A DNA stretch of 64,000 bases from Actinomadura pelletieri DSM 43383 (GCF_003634705.1 NZ_RBWU01000002.1:1178001-1242000), one strand, 5' to 3'. Numbered from the stretch's first letter, positions 8,616 to 22,373 are shown. Notes: a model not told the origin generated them from the letters alone. Program-made: numbers and translations.

Positions 8616-9662
8616 TCAGACGATGCTCTTGAGTCGCCGAACCAGCGTGTTGCAGGTCTGTCTGATCCGTCTGTCCTGGCAGTCGATCCCGCGTAGCTCC
8701 AGCGCCTGGATCAGCTCGGCGAGCCTGCCGCCGAACGCGAGGTCGCGGTTCAGCGCGAGCGGAATGTACGTCGACACCAGGTAGTAGAAGTAGGCGTCGT
8801 TGTACACGGCGATCTCGCGTAACACCTCGGTCGCCGTGTTGCGCAGCGACAGGGAGCTCGGCAGGGTGAAGTCGCTGCTGAGGCGGCCGTCCCGGGTGTA
8901 GGTCGGGAAGGCCCACTCCTCCAGCGCGCGGTACACCGGCGTCGCCATCAGCTCCCGGTGGTACTTCTCCGCCAGCTCGATGTCGTTGGAGCTGATCAGA
9001 GAGCCCATGACGACGCCGCGGGTCGTGAACGCGGTCTGCCGGGCCGGGCCCTCCGTGCCGAGATCGGCCTCGATTCCGTCGCTGACCTTGCTGACCTGGT
9101 GCGAAATGACGTTGACGGCCAGGATCGAATGAAAGGAGTACGTCTTACGGTTCAGCCGCGGCGCCAGATCGATGGACGACTCGCGAAGGATTTGCGGGTC
9201 GCGCAGAATTCCCCGACCCGGCTCGTCCGAATAGACCAGTTCCAGGGCGCGGTCCTGTTCGCGTCCCCAGAAACGGGCGATGAAGGACGACGTCTTCTGC
9301 GTCGGCTCACCGCGGACGATGCACAGGGCCGCCTCAAGGGCGTTCAGCAGGTGCGGCTGCGGCACCGGTGAGTTCTCCAGGGCCTCCAGGTCGACGATGA
9401 GCCCTTCGGCGCGCAGGTGGCCGAGGAGCACGTCGCGGCGTTTCCGCACGGAGTGCGCCTGCGAGTACTCGGCGATGCCGGGTATGGACGACATGAGGCT
9501 CTGGAGTGATCGACCGCTGACGCGGTCGAGCCATTCGACATTGTCCCAGAGCCTGAACACGGTGCTCTCGTCGAGGCCGGAGAAGGCCGCGACGTCGGAC
9601 ATGTTGAGGCCCATGTCCTTGGTGATCTCGGAGAGGGACTTCGGCTCGCCGTCCGGGGTCAT
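8616..9662 (-). CDS. helix-turn-helix protein of unknown function
   Basis: 348 residues from ATG 9662. The first 60 residues contain a plausible helix-turn-helix (SLSEITKDMGLNMSDVAAFSGLDESTVFRLWDNVEW). The remaining 280 residues are helical with no recognised ligand or enzymatic motif (FIARFWGREQDRALELVYSD, YFYYLVSTYIPLALNRDLAF, an Arg-rich C-terminus). It could be a transcriptional regulator of the downstream methyltransferase gene, with a large C-terminal sensor domain like other actinobacterial XRE-type regulators. A longer reading from 9776 is possible but adds unconserved-looking residues. Confidence 0.65.
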   Translation of the reverse strand: MTPDGEPKSLSEITKDMGLNMSDVAAFSGLDESTVFRLWDNVEWLDRVSGRSLQSLMSSIPGIAEYSQAHSVRKRRDVLLGHLRAEGLIVDLEALENSPVPQPHLLNALEAALCIVRGEPTQKTSSFIARFWGREQDRALELVYSDEPGRGILRDPQILRESSIDLAPRLNRKTYSFHSILAVNVISHQVSKVSDGIEADLGTEGPARQTAFTTRGVVMGSLISSNDIELAEKYHRELMATPVYRALEEWAFPTYTRDGRLSSDFTLPSSLSLRNTATEVLREIAVYNDAYFYYLVSTYIPLALNRDLAFGGRLAELIQALELRGIDCQDRRIRQTCNTLVRRLKSIV

Positions 9663-9838
9663 CGCTCGCCCTAGATGTGGCACGGGTTGGCGCCTCGATC
9701 GTAGCGAAGCACCCGGCCTTTCGCGCGAGCCGACGGAGGATATTTCCGTCGTTCTTTCGTCGATGACGGCGATCATGACCGGCCGTCACACCCTTCCGGT
9801 CCCGTGGCGGAGCGAAAGGCGCGCGGGACACCTCTCGG

Positions 9839-10006
9839 TCATCGGGAGGCTCCCGCCGCCGTGCCGTCCAGGAAGCCCCTGTACACCTGGACGAACGGGG
9901 CGATGCCGGGGGCCGGCGCGTCGAGCGTTCCGCGGGCGTCCGCCTCGCCCTCCCGCGGGTCGAGCTCCGCCCGGTGGGCGATGCTCGGCGCCGGCCCCTG
10001 CGTCAC
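9839..10006 (-). CDS. small ORF translationally coupled to the ATP-binding regulator
   Basis: 55 residues (begins MTQGPAPSIAHRAEL, ends FLDGTAAGASR). Its GTG start overlaps the stop of the upstream ATPase gene in a GTGA arrangement, which is the classical signal for translational coupling. Third-position GC is high throughout, as expected of a coding frame. The sequence is acidic in its middle and matches nothing I recognise. Compare the DUF397 proteins that accompany similar ATPases elsewhere. This one lacks the DUF397 W-x-K-S and R-D-S-K signatures, so it may be a different class of small partner. It also accounts for part of the 340-base space between the ATPase and HTH genes. Confidence 0.5.
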   Translation of the reverse strand: MTQGPAPSIAHRAELDPREGEADARGTLDAPAPGIAPFVQVYRGFLDGTAAGASR

Positions 10007-10521
10007 GGCAGTCGCCACCCTTCCCGGACGCCCACCCCGAACCAGAACGTGGCTCCGTTCTTGGTCCGGTGGGTGCCGAAATCGGTGGCGAGCGCCTTCA
10101 TCAGCTGGAGCCCCCGCCCGTGTACTGGCAGTGGCTCCTGCACGCCGCGCGGACGTCCGAGCGCGGCGCCCCCGTCGGCGACCTCGACCCGGACGTACCG
10201 GTCGATGTGCATGACGGAAAGCGTGATGGTCCCGTCCTGACGCGGGCGCGCGTGCAGGACCGAGTTGGTCATGGCCTCACTGGTGAGCAGTTCGAGGTCG
10301 CGGAGCTCGGACCGGTCGGCGCCGAAGTGCTGCCCGACGAGTTCCCTGACATAGGTTCTCGCGAGCCGAACCGCGGCGGGGGTCGCGGCGAGATCGAGTT
10401 CCCCGATGAGGCGCCCGGACGACTTGCCGTTGTTCCAGGCGGACGGAATTCCGAGCTCCAACGAGGGTGCGGGGGCCGGTACGAGCACGGGAGTCCCGGA
10501 CCACGCGTCTGATGAGTTCAT
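10003..10521 (-). CDS. ATP-binding protein, anti-sigma factor-like (HATPase_c_2)
   Basis: 172 residues from ATG 10521. The GHKL ATPase fold is visible from the N-box LLTSEAMTNSVLHAR, the G1-like VRVEVADGGAAL, and HGRGLQLMKALATDFG. Such RsbW/SpoIIAB-type single-domain ATPases are abundant in actinomycetes and generally act as anti-sigma-factor kinases or regulators. The lid sequence is degenerate (GAALGRPRGVQEPLPVHGRG). The upstream ATG at 10563 would add 14 residues, and no strong ribosome site decides between the two. A small coupled ORF follows immediately. Confidence 0.8.
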   Translation of the reverse strand: MNSSDAWSGTPVLVPAPAPSLELGIPSAWNNGKSSGRLIGELDLAATPAAVRLARTYVRELVGQHFGADRSELRDLELLTSEAMTNSVLHARPRQDGTITLSVMHIDRYVRVEVADGGAALGRPRGVQEPLPVHGRGLQLMKALATDFGTHRTKNGATFWFGVGVREGWRLP

Positions 10522-10746
10522 GGCGGTGTTGGCTTCACGTCTCCGTGTCGGGCTGTATGCGAACATGTGTTCTTCGGCCTGGTCGAAGTGCGGACGTGGA
10601 AGTGAGACAACACACACTCTGACGCACCGCGCTCTGCACAGTCACCAACGCTTGCACGCATGCAAGAGCCCTACCGCACGCTGCGAACCCTTACCGTCCG
10701 CTCACGTCGTCGTCGCTCTCGGTGATTTTCCATGATGTGGTCTGTG

Positions 10747-12927
10747 TCATATCACCATCCAGTGCTTGCCGAGCGTCCAGCCGAGGAAGCGGCGACCGTG
10801 CGGGTTGGGACCGTCCAGGTCACCGCCGGTGAGCACGTGCCGGAGCCCGGCGAGGACGGGGTCGAGCCGCCGGACGGTGTGCGCGGGCTGCCGGTCCAAC
10901 TCGTCCTGCATCCACGCGACGACGGCGATCTGCTCCTTCAGCCCGCACAGCGACAAAAAGAAGACCGTCTGCCGCCACGCGTAGGCGGCGTCCTTGACGG
11001 TGCGGAGCGGACGCCGGTTCCCCTGCACCCTGCGGACCAGGCGGCAGGTGACGCCGAAGGCCTGGCGGGCGAGTCCGTCCCAGCCGTCCGCGGGGTCGAC
11101 GCCGATCGGGTCGACCAGCACGGCGAGATTGTGCGTGGTCAGGATCTGCGCCTGTTCGATCACCATTCCGTTCGCGGCGACCGACCAACCCCGGACGTCC
11201 TCGGTCCGCTGGCGGCAGAGCCGGTCGAACCCCTTCCTCAGCGCACGGACGGCCGCGTAGTCGACGGCGTAGTACCGGTCGTAGAGCGAGTCTTCGAGAA
11301 GGTCGCCCGCGAGCTGGGCGGCGATGAGGAACTTCGGCGTGAACGTGCCCATGAAGATGTCGGCGGCGAGTTCCTCCACGAACGGCACCCGCAGCTCCGC
11401 CCGGCGGGCCAGCGCGTCGAACTCGGCGACCATCGGGTTGGGCACGACGCTGCCCGGGAAACCGCTCAGGGTCAGCTCGCCGAGTTGCGCCAGCGTGGCG
11501 TGCGCGTTCTGCCTCGCGGCCTCGTCCGCCCGGCGGCGGTGCCTCTCGACGGCCCGCACCCAGGGCAGTTCACTCATCCGCACCTGATGTTCCAGGTTGA
11601 GGAGCAGCAGCGACCGCCGGTTCCGGAACGCCCGGTAGACGGCGGCCATCAGCCGACGCAACGCGGAATCGGGGTAGGACAGTGCCGTCGTCGACGCCAC
11701 CAGTTGCGGCACGAGCTGCGCCAACACCTCCGCCGACGGGACGACGCCGCGCTCGACGAGCGTACTGACCGGCGCCTCCAGGACGTTCTCGACGACGCGC
11801 CGCACCGGCTCGGGCACCTCGGTGCGAACGTCGCCGTCCACGACGGGCGCGACGAAGGCGTCGACGGACGGGACGCCCGCGTCCTGCGGAACGTCGGCCA
11901 GCCGCGCCGCCACGGTCTGCGCCAGCGCGTGGTGGGTGGGCCGGGCGGCGAGGGCCGCCTGCTCCTCGCGCAGCGCCGTGTGCCCCGCCGAGCCCGGTGT
12001 TCCGCGCTTCGCGACCATCGCGTCGATGGAGCGTTGCAACAGCCGGGAGGGCGGCAGCCCGGCGAGAACGTTCTCCAGGGACGTCCGCAGAATGGCGATG
12101 TTCTCCCGCGGCCTGCGGTGCTTGCCGCACAGCCCGTGCTTCCGGGCGAGCTTCGTGTAGCGGGCGAGCAGTTCGGCGCCGTCCTCGCGCCAACCCTCGG
12201 GGATCTCGGCGAGCACCCGCCCGTCCCGGACGGTCCTCAGCCAATGGGCGAGCAGTTCGTCCGCGAACGGATTCCACACCGAAAGGGCCTCGTTCATCTT
12301 CGCCACGTCGGTGTTGGGACGCCTGGCCTTGAGCCGCTCCCTGACCTGCCCGACCGTCTCCCGGCACACCAGGGACGAGTCGGTGGGCGCCTTTCCAGGT
12401 CGTGGCAGGAACCGCAGCCGATCCGCGAACGGGCCGATGGCCTCAAGGACGTCCAGGGCCCCGTTCCGGTCACCGGCGCGCAGCAGCCAGGCGACGACGA
12501 GCAGCGCCGCCTCCTCGGGCAGAACGATGTCGTAGCGCCCGCTGTCGAGACGTGAATGCAGTTCCCTGAGGCCGGCGTCCGTCAGGTGATGGGCGAAGAG
12601 TTCGCGCCGATTCTTGTCGGCCAGGCCGAGGCGACGCGCGAGCTGCCGCTCGTCGTCGGCGAGGGGCCCTCCGGCGGCCGCGTTCCCGGTGGCGAATCCG
12701 CCGCGAACGACCTCGGGGGTCACCCAGGCCGGGAGACCTTTGACGGGCGTCCTGGAACCGATGTCCAGGGAACCGTCCTCCATTCCCGAGATGACGCTTT
12801 GCCAGCGCCTGACCCTCTGCTCGGCCCTTTTGCGCGTCGCCGAGTCCTCATGGTCCATGGCCGTGACGAGCGCTTTGGCGAGTTGCCCGCCCGCGTAGGC
12901 GGGATTCACCTTGACTTCTTTGTTCAT
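10747..12927 (-). CDS. large protein of unknown function encoded directly behind a tRNA-like RNA
   Basis: 726 residues from ATG 12927 (MNKEVKVNPAYAGGQLAKAL). I do not recognise a domain with confidence. The protein is predominantly helical and Arg/Leu-rich. It has a repeated flavour of Leu-rich helices (LPEEAALLVVAWLLRAGDR, TALSYPDSALRRLMAAVYRA) and a conserved-looking C-terminal half (LAADIFMGTFTPKF, DSLYDRYYAVDYAAVRAL, AYAWRQTVFFLSLCGLKEQ). There is no membrane segment, signal peptide or obvious nuclease motif. The start codon lies two bases after the predicted 3' end of the tRNA-like element, and no Shine-Dalgarno sequence sits at normal distance. It follows hsdM and hsdS on the same strand. 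The open frame can be extended to 13011, but that part is the tRNA-like sequence. Confidence 0.75.
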   Translation of the reverse strand: MNKEVKVNPAYAGGQLAKALVTAMDHEDSATRKRAEQRVRRWQSVISGMEDGSLDIGSRTPVKGLPAWVTPEVVRGGFATGNAAAGGPLADDERQLARRLGLADKNRRELFAHHLTDAGLRELHSRLDSGRYDIVLPEEAALLVVAWLLRAGDRNGALDVLEAIGPFADRLRFLPRPGKAPTDSSLVCRETVGQVRERLKARRPNTDVAKMNEALSVWNPFADELLAHWLRTVRDGRVLAEIPEGWREDGAELLARYTKLARKHGLCGKHRRPRENIAILRTSLENVLAGLPPSRLLQRSIDAMVAKRGTPGSAGHTALREEQAALAARPTHHALAQTVAARLADVPQDAGVPSVDAFVAPVVDGDVRTEVPEPVRRVVENVLEAPVSTLVERGVVPSAEVLAQLVPQLVASTTALSYPDSALRRLMAAVYRAFRNRRSLLLLNLEHQVRMSELPWVRAVERHRRRADEAARQNAHATLAQLGELTLSGFPGSVVPNPMVAEFDALARRAELRVPFVEELAADIFMGTFTPKFLIAAQLAGDLLEDSLYDRYYAVDYAAVRALRKGFDRLCRQRTEDVRGWSVAANGMVIEQAQILTTHNLAVLVDPIGVDPADGWDGLARQAFGVTCRLVRRVQGNRRPLRTVKDAAYAWRQTVFFLSLCGLKEQIAVVAWMQDELDRQPAHTVRRLDPVLAGLRHVLTGGDLDGPNPHGRRFLGWTLGKHWMVI

Positions 12928-12930
12928 AGC

Positions 12931-13001
12931 CAGCGTGGCGGGTGCCGCCCCCGCTCCCTCCGGGTAGGAAGCCCGGTGCTCTACTGTTGAGCTACACGCT
13001 G
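12931..13001 (-). tRNA. tRNA-like cloverleaf, UCC (Gly-type) anticodon, aberrant D and T loops
   Basis: A 71-base element folds into a full cloverleaf with every stem perfectly paired. The acceptor is CAGCGTG/CACGCTG (7 bp), the D stem GCTC/GAGC, the anticodon stem CCGGG/CCCGG around loop CTTCCTA (anticodon TCC), and the T stem GCGGG/CCCGC. The variable loop is AGGGA and the discriminator position is G. It is not a standard tRNA: the D loop (AACAGTA) lacks GG and the T loop (GGCGGCA) lacks TTC, the features needed for the D-T elbow. No CCA is encoded. The fold is seen directly. A function in ordinary decoding is unlikely. It may be a pseudo-tRNA, a non-proteinogenic tRNA or a structured leader. 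Confidence 0.7.
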
Positions 13002-13014
13002 TCGTCGACAATTG

Positions 13015-13043
13015 ACGGTAAAGGTCGCCAACGCGGTTCGCAA
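13015..13043 (-). promoter_or_regulatory. candidate promoter for the tRNA-like RNA and the 726-residue gene
   Basis: On the minus strand, TTGCGA (13038-13043) and TACCGT (13015-13020) are separated by 17 bases. The -10 box ends 13 bases before the first base of the cloverleaf. It sits just past the hsdS stop codon, so the RNA could be transcribed independently of hsdMS. This is a motif match only. Confidence 0.35.
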
Positions 13044-13048
13044 CGCAT

Positions 13049-14102
13049 TTATTGAACCGCTCTCGGGATCAGGACGGGCAGGAGCGTGTCGCGGAGATCC
13101 ACCAGGATCCTGTTCTCGGTCATGGCGGCTTCGACCCTCATGACCAGCGGCCTCACCAGCTCGTCGAACCGGCGGACGCGGTCGTCGCCGGGCCAGGGAA
13201 CCTCGTAGGCGGCGATGTCCGGCCATTTGGCGCGCGGCATTCGCGTGCCCTCGGAGACGGCCGACGCGTGCGCCACCACGTCGTCGCTCGACAGCGCCGC
13301 CAGAAGCCAACTCCGGTGGGCGTCCCGTTCCGGCCGGACGACGAGAATGTCGGTCGACGCCACACCGTCGACGAACGCGAGACCGACCTTGTGGAAGTAG
13401 GGGCGGAGCCTCCCGAACAGCACATCACCGGATTCGAAACGCCTTTTCGCGCTCGTCGAAGCGGACGCGGCCGTCCAGGTCGAAAGCCACATGTGCCGTT
13501 TCGGCATGTGCTCCAGCGCGATGTAGTTCTCGTCCGCGCGTATCCGCCCGGCGGGGACGTTCGACGTCACCGGCGACCCCAGACTTCCGATGCGGATCGA
13601 CTCCGTCGCCGTGGCGGCCAGTTCCTCGTGGCGGGCGCGAACGACCTGGTCGGCCAGGTCGGCGATGCGGTCGTTCACGGCGATCTTGTCGTCGAGGGCG
13701 CCGAGAAGCGACGCCGCCGAGTCCTGCTCCGCGCGTGCCGCGGGCGCCACGGCGAGACGGCTCAGAATTCTCTGGGTGAGAAGCGGCTGGCCCGATCCGA
13801 TGCGGTACCGGTTCAGGTCGAGTCTCTTGAGCAGGTAGTAGACATAGCGCGGGTTCACGCCCTCTTTCGCGGTGGCGATGATGGCGTTGTCGGTGACCCA
13901 GCACCGGTCACGGCTGTAATGGACGGCTCCGCAGTACGACCCGACACGTCCGACGATGGTGGTGCGGGCGTCGGCGTTGGAAAGTCCGGTCCGGCCGATG
14001 ACACCGTTGGCGCCATAGGCCGTGTACGCGCCGCCGCCACCGGACGGTTTCGCCTTGCCGTTGGCGAAGTCGACGAGGTCGCCCAACAGCCTCGAAGCCG
14101 CG

Positions 14103-14110
<8 letters not shown>
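13049..14110 (-). CDS. hsdS: type I restriction-modification specificity subunit
   Basis: 353 residues with the usual two target-recognition half-subunits separated by helical spacers. The first half has YTAYGANGVIGRTGLSN, IVGRVGSYCGAVHY, DNAIIATAKEGVNPRYVYYLLKRLDL and GSGQPLLTQRILSRLAVAPA. The spacer begins EQDSAASLLGALDDKIAVNDRIADLAD. The second half includes RRFESGDVLFGRLRPYFHKVGLAFVDGVAST and ends with a second spacer (FDELVRPLVMRVEAAMTENRILVDLRDTLLPVLI). It determines the DNA sequence methylated by the HsdM complex. It overlaps hsdM by eight bases. Length is a little short compared with typical 400-450 residue HsdS, but both halves are recognisable. Confidence 0.9.
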
Positions 14111-15521
<1,411 letters not shown>

Positions 15522-15590
15522 GCGCTGATTCTCGCGCGCTCGGGCGCGGTCGTTGGACGGACGGCACGGCGTGGTGCGAAGCTGCCGAAC

Positions 15591-16754
15591 GTGGTGGTCC
15601 TGGGCGTTCTCGCGCTGGCGGCGCTGACGGGCTGGCTGTACCTGGCCCTCGGCCACGGCCGTTTCTGGGCGCCCGGCCCGGGGCTTCCGCCGGCCCCGGA
15701 CCCGCCCGCCTGGCCGGACGTGGTCGCCGTCGTCCCCGCCCGCGACGAGGCGGCCGTCCTACCCGAAACGCTGCCGACCCTTCTCGGACAGCACTATCCG
15801 GGCCGCTTCCGCGTGGTCCTGGTCGACGACGCGAGCAGCGACGGAACCGCCGAGACCGCCGAACGCCTCGCGGGCGGCGCCCCGACTTTCCATGTCGTCC
15901 GGGCGACGGAACGTCCCGCTGGCTGGGCGGGCAAGGTGTGGGCGATGTCGGAGGGCGTCCGCGCGGCGGGCGAACCGGAGTTCCTCCTGTTCACCGACGC
16001 CGACATCGCCTACGCGCCCGGCACCGTGACCAGGCTCGTCCGGGCCGCGCTGTCCGGCCGCCGCGATCTCGTGTCGCAGATGGCGACGCTCCGCACCCGC
16101 ACCGGATGGGAACGGGTGATCGTCCCGGCGTTCGTCTACTTCTTCGCGCAGCTCTACCCGTTCCGCCGTGTCGCCCGTGACGGGGCCCGCACCGCCGCCG
16201 CGGCGGGCGGCTGCATGCTCGTCCGCCGTGCGGTCCTCGCCCGCGCGGGCGGACTCGAAGCGATCAGCGGCGCGCTCATCGACGACGTGGCGCTCGGACG
16301 TCTGGTCAAACGCGGCGGCGGGCGCTGCCGCCTCGATCTGAGCCGCGACGTCGTCAGCCGCCGCCCCTACCCCCGCCTGGCCGACCTGTGGACGATGGTG
16401 GCCCGCAGCGCCTACGTGCAGCTCCGCCGCTCACCGGCGCTGCTGGCGGGCACGGTCCTCGTCCTGCTCCTGATGTACGCGGTGCCGCCCGCCGCGACCC
16501 TGGCGGGCCTGACCGGCCTCGCGGTCGGCGCCGCCGACGCCGCGCTCCCCGCCACGGCGGGCCTCCTCGCCTGGACGATCATGGCGGCCACGTACACGCC
16601 CATGCTCCGCCACTACCGCCTCTCACCTCTTCGCGCCCCGGCCCTGCCCCTGGTCGCCGTCCTCTACGCGGCCATGACCATCGACTCGGCCCGCAGGCAC
16701 CACGCGGGCGAGGGCGGCGCCTGGAAGGGCCGGACGGCGCCGTCCCCGCCCTGA
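15591..16754 (+). CDS. HpnB-like glycosyltransferase family 2
   Basis: 387 residues from a GTG at 15591 (a second GTG follows directly). It has an N-terminal membrane helix (VVLGVLALAALTGWLYLAL), then a GT-A domain with VVPARDEAAVLPETLPTLL, VVLVDDASSDGTAETA, the metal-binding FTDADIAYAPGT and IDDVALGRLVKRGGG. About four C-terminal membrane helices follow (LLAGTVLVLLLMYAVPPAATL onward). This architecture and the length agree with hopene-associated glycosyltransferase HpnB. No other hopanoid genes are in the window, so the acceptor is inferred. The ribosome site is weak (GAAG). Divergent from hsdM. Confidence 0.8.
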   Translation: MVVLGVLALAALTGWLYLALGHGRFWAPGPGLPPAPDPPAWPDVVAVVPARDEAAVLPETLPTLLGQHYPGRFRVVLVDDASSDGTAETAERLAGGAPTFHVVRATERPAGWAGKVWAMSEGVRAAGEPEFLLFTDADIAYAPGTVTRLVRAALSGRRDLVSQMATLRTRTGWERVIVPAFVYFFAQLYPFRRVARDGARTAAAAGGCMLVRRAVLARAGGLEAISGALIDDVALGRLVKRGGGRCRLDLSRDVVSRRPYPRLADLWTMVARSAYVQLRRSPALLAGTVLVLLLMYAVPPAATLAGLTGLAVGAADAALPATAGLLAWTIMAATYTPMLRHYRLSPLRAPALPLVAVLYAAMTIDSARRHHAGEGGAWKGRTAPSPP

Positions 16755-16825
16755 ACCACCTGGCCCGTTTCAGTCTTCGGAACGGTCGAAGAGCCATCGG
16801 AACCCGCGCTGTGCAGGATGGCCGC

Positions 16826-17200
16826 ATGGACTTAGTGGAGTTCCTCCGTGACCGGCTGGCCAAGGACGAGCAGCTCGCGCGGGCCTGCGCCGCCTCCTCA
16901 TGGACGGCCGAACCGTCCGGCAGCGTCGCCGTGGACGCCGAAGACCCCACTTTCGTCGCGACGGCGGAGAACCAGGCCTACGTCGAGCACATCGCCCGCC
17001 ACGACCCGGCCCGGACACTGCGCGAGGTCGCGGCCGCCCGTCAGATCGTCGACGACTACGAGAAGGAGAGCTGGATCATCGACCAGGGCCACCGGACCCC
17101 GGAACTCGAAGCCGCCCACGCCGCCCGCGAATCGGTGCTGCGCCTGCTCGCCCTTCCACACGCCGCCCACCCCGCCTACCAGGACGAATGGCGTCCCTGA
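16826..17200 (+). CDS. DUF6221-type protein
   Basis: 124 residues from ATG 16826. It begins MDLVEFLRDRLAKDEQLARA and carries the pattern H-x-x-x-x-D-P-A-R-x-L-R-E-V-A-A-x-R-Q-I-V-D-D-Y, which I recognise from the DUF6221 family of actinobacterial proteins, often found next to phage or conjugative genes. It is acidic and soluble with no catalytic signature. Function unknown. An in-frame GTG 15 bases upstream is an alternative start. It sits between hpnB-like and metH without a clear operon partner. Confidence 0.7.
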   Translation: MDLVEFLRDRLAKDEQLARACAASSWTAEPSGSVAVDAEDPTFVATAENQAYVEHIARHDPARTLREVAAARQIVDDYEKESWIIDQGHRTPELEAAHAARESVLRLLALPHAAHPAYQDEWRP

Positions 17201-17280
17201 CCGGCCCGCGACGACCCGATCGGCCGGCATTGCGGAACGGGCCTGACACATCGGACCATGGCCCTGTAATCTCGTTGGGG

Positions 17281-17371
17281 GAGCCGAGAGGCGCTGCAAC
17301 GGGCGAGAGCCCGCCACGCTCGGCCCCGATCTCCGGTACGTGACAAGGGCGCCTCCCACGTCACTGGGAGG
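17281..17371 (+). promoter_or_regulatory. S-adenosylhomocysteine (SAH) riboswitch in the metH leader
   Basis: The leader contains the SAH-riboswitch core: GCCGAGAGGCGCTGCAAC, a short GGGC/GCCC hairpin, GCCACGCTCGG and GACAAGGGCGCCTCCCACG. Helix GAGGCGC (17288-17294) pairs with GCGCCTC (17349-17355). The same strand, CCTCCCA (17352-17358), can instead pair with TGGGAGG (17365-17371), which is the metH ribosome site. The two helices exclude each other, so ligand binding should free the Shine-Dalgarno sequence and switch translation on. This suits metH, which remethylates homocysteine derived from SAH. Confidence 0.9.
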
Positions 17372-17379
17372 TGCCTGAA

Positions 17380-20982
<3,603 letters not shown>

Positions 20983-21001
20983 TCCTGGAATCATCCACTT
21001 C

Positions 21002-22312
21002 GTGGAAAAACTGATCACCGAACTGGCCGGACCCGACCCCCGCCCCGCGTCCGACGCCCTGGTCGCCCTCGGCGCCGCCGCCGTCGCCCCGGTCCTGGAG
21101 GTCCTCTGCGACGAGGACTCACCCGTGGACTGGGGCACGAGCGCCGTGGTCCTGCGCCGCATCGGCCTACCCGCCCTCGAACCCCTGGTCGAGGCCATGG
21201 CGACGGCCCCCACCGCCGAGGTGGCCCGCCGCTGCGGGTGGGCCCATTGCGGCCTGGAGATCGACGACCTGTCGGCGTTCGTGCCCGGCCTGCGACACCC
21301 CAACCCCAAGGTGCGCGACAGCACCGCCTACGTCCTCCAGCTCAAGGGCACGGCCGCCCTGCCCTACGCCCCCGATCTGATCGCACTGCTGGACGACCCG
21401 GACAAGGACATCCGCCAACGCGTCCGCTGGGCCCTCCAGGAAATCGGCCCCGACGTCCTACCCCTCCTCCACGAGGTCCGCCGCTCCCGCGGCACCCGCG
21501 CCCGCCGCCAAGCCCTGATCGCCCTCGCCGACGTCGGCGGCCCCTCGGCACTGGACGAACGCGACCAGGCCCTCATCCGACGCCTCATTCGTTACAAGAC
21601 CGCCACCGAGACCCCCGAACCCATGCACCTGTGCGGCACCTGGTTCGCCGTCCCCACCGACGACCGACAGGCCGTCCTCGACGCGTTCGACCTGTCCGAC
21701 CCCGAACCGGTCACGATGCGGCTCGGCGCGCTCGCCTGGAACCACGACCACCACGCCTGGGGCCGTGACCACACCCAATGCTCCCGCGTCTACGTCACCC
21801 CACTCCTGGACGGCTGGACGCTCCTGTTCGGCGACCCCTTGGACCCTCACGAGGACATCGAGACCGAAAGGGTCCTCGGCCATTGCCGCGACCTCAGCCG
21901 CCGCCTCGGAACCGTCCACTGGTACGGCGCCAGTTGCGGCGACGAATGGACGGCCTGGTGCGTCGCCGAGAAGGGCGAGATCATCCGCTACTACGACATT
22001 TTCGACCCCGACGACCAGATCGGCGCCCACCCCGCCGAGGACGGCTACCTACTCCCGCACATCGACGGCTTCCCCGAGGACGCCTTCGACGGCATCGACA
22101 TCGGCGACAACGCCGCCTTCCAGGCCCGCTACAACCAGGTCAAAAAGGCCCTCTCCATCCCCGACGACTGCCACTCGACCCTTTTCGCGGCCCGTGCCTC
22201 CGTCGACCCGTCCGCCCTAGGCCCCCAAACCACCGTCCAGGGCCAAGCCCTCCTAGCCCTCACGGCCTGCGGCCGCCAACACGGCCACCCCCGCGGAGCA
22301 GTGGAGATCTGA
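21002..22312 (+). CDS. HEAT-repeat domain protein
   Basis: 436 residues from GTG 21002, 19 bases after metH. Residues 1-200 are HEAT/PBS-lyase-type helical repeats (ALGAAAVAPVLEVL, LRHPNPKVRDSTAYVLQLKG, LLDDPDKDIRQRVRWALQEIG). The second half is a different domain with conserved aromatic and acidic residues (WNHDHHAWGRDHTQCSRVYVTPLLDGWTLLFG, VHWYGASCGDEWTAWCVAEKGEIIRYYDI) that resembles immunity-like or SMI1-type folds, though I cannot name it. It may be a cytosolic adaptor protein. The closeness to metH suggests read-through, but no functional link is evident. Confidence 0.75.
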   Translation: MEKLITELAGPDPRPASDALVALGAAAVAPVLEVLCDEDSPVDWGTSAVVLRRIGLPALEPLVEAMATAPTAEVARRCGWAHCGLEIDDLSAFVPGLRHPNPKVRDSTAYVLQLKGTAALPYAPDLIALLDDPDKDIRQRVRWALQEIGPDVLPLLHEVRRSRGTRARRQALIALADVGGPSALDERDQALIRRLIRYKTATETPEPMHLCGTWFAVPTDDRQAVLDAFDLSDPEPVTMRLGALAWNHDHHAWGRDHTQCSRVYVTPLLDGWTLLFGDPLDPHEDIETERVLGHCRDLSRRLGTVHWYGASCGDEWTAWCVAEKGEIIRYYDIFDPDDQIGAHPAEDGYLLPHIDGFPEDAFDGIDIGDNAAFQARYNQVKKALSIPDDCHSTLFAARASVDPSALGPQTTVQGQALLALTACGRQHGHPRGAVEI

Positions 22313-22373
22313 CGCCCCCTCGAACTTCTGTTTGCTAAAGCGGTCGAAAACACTACGTGACCATCCCATTACT

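Noticed and set aside
12928..13011. An N-terminal extension of the 726-residue protein by 28 residues
   Set aside because: These codons coincide with the tRNA-like element. The extension reads MSTTACSSTVEHRASY and is dictated by the cloverleaf sequence.
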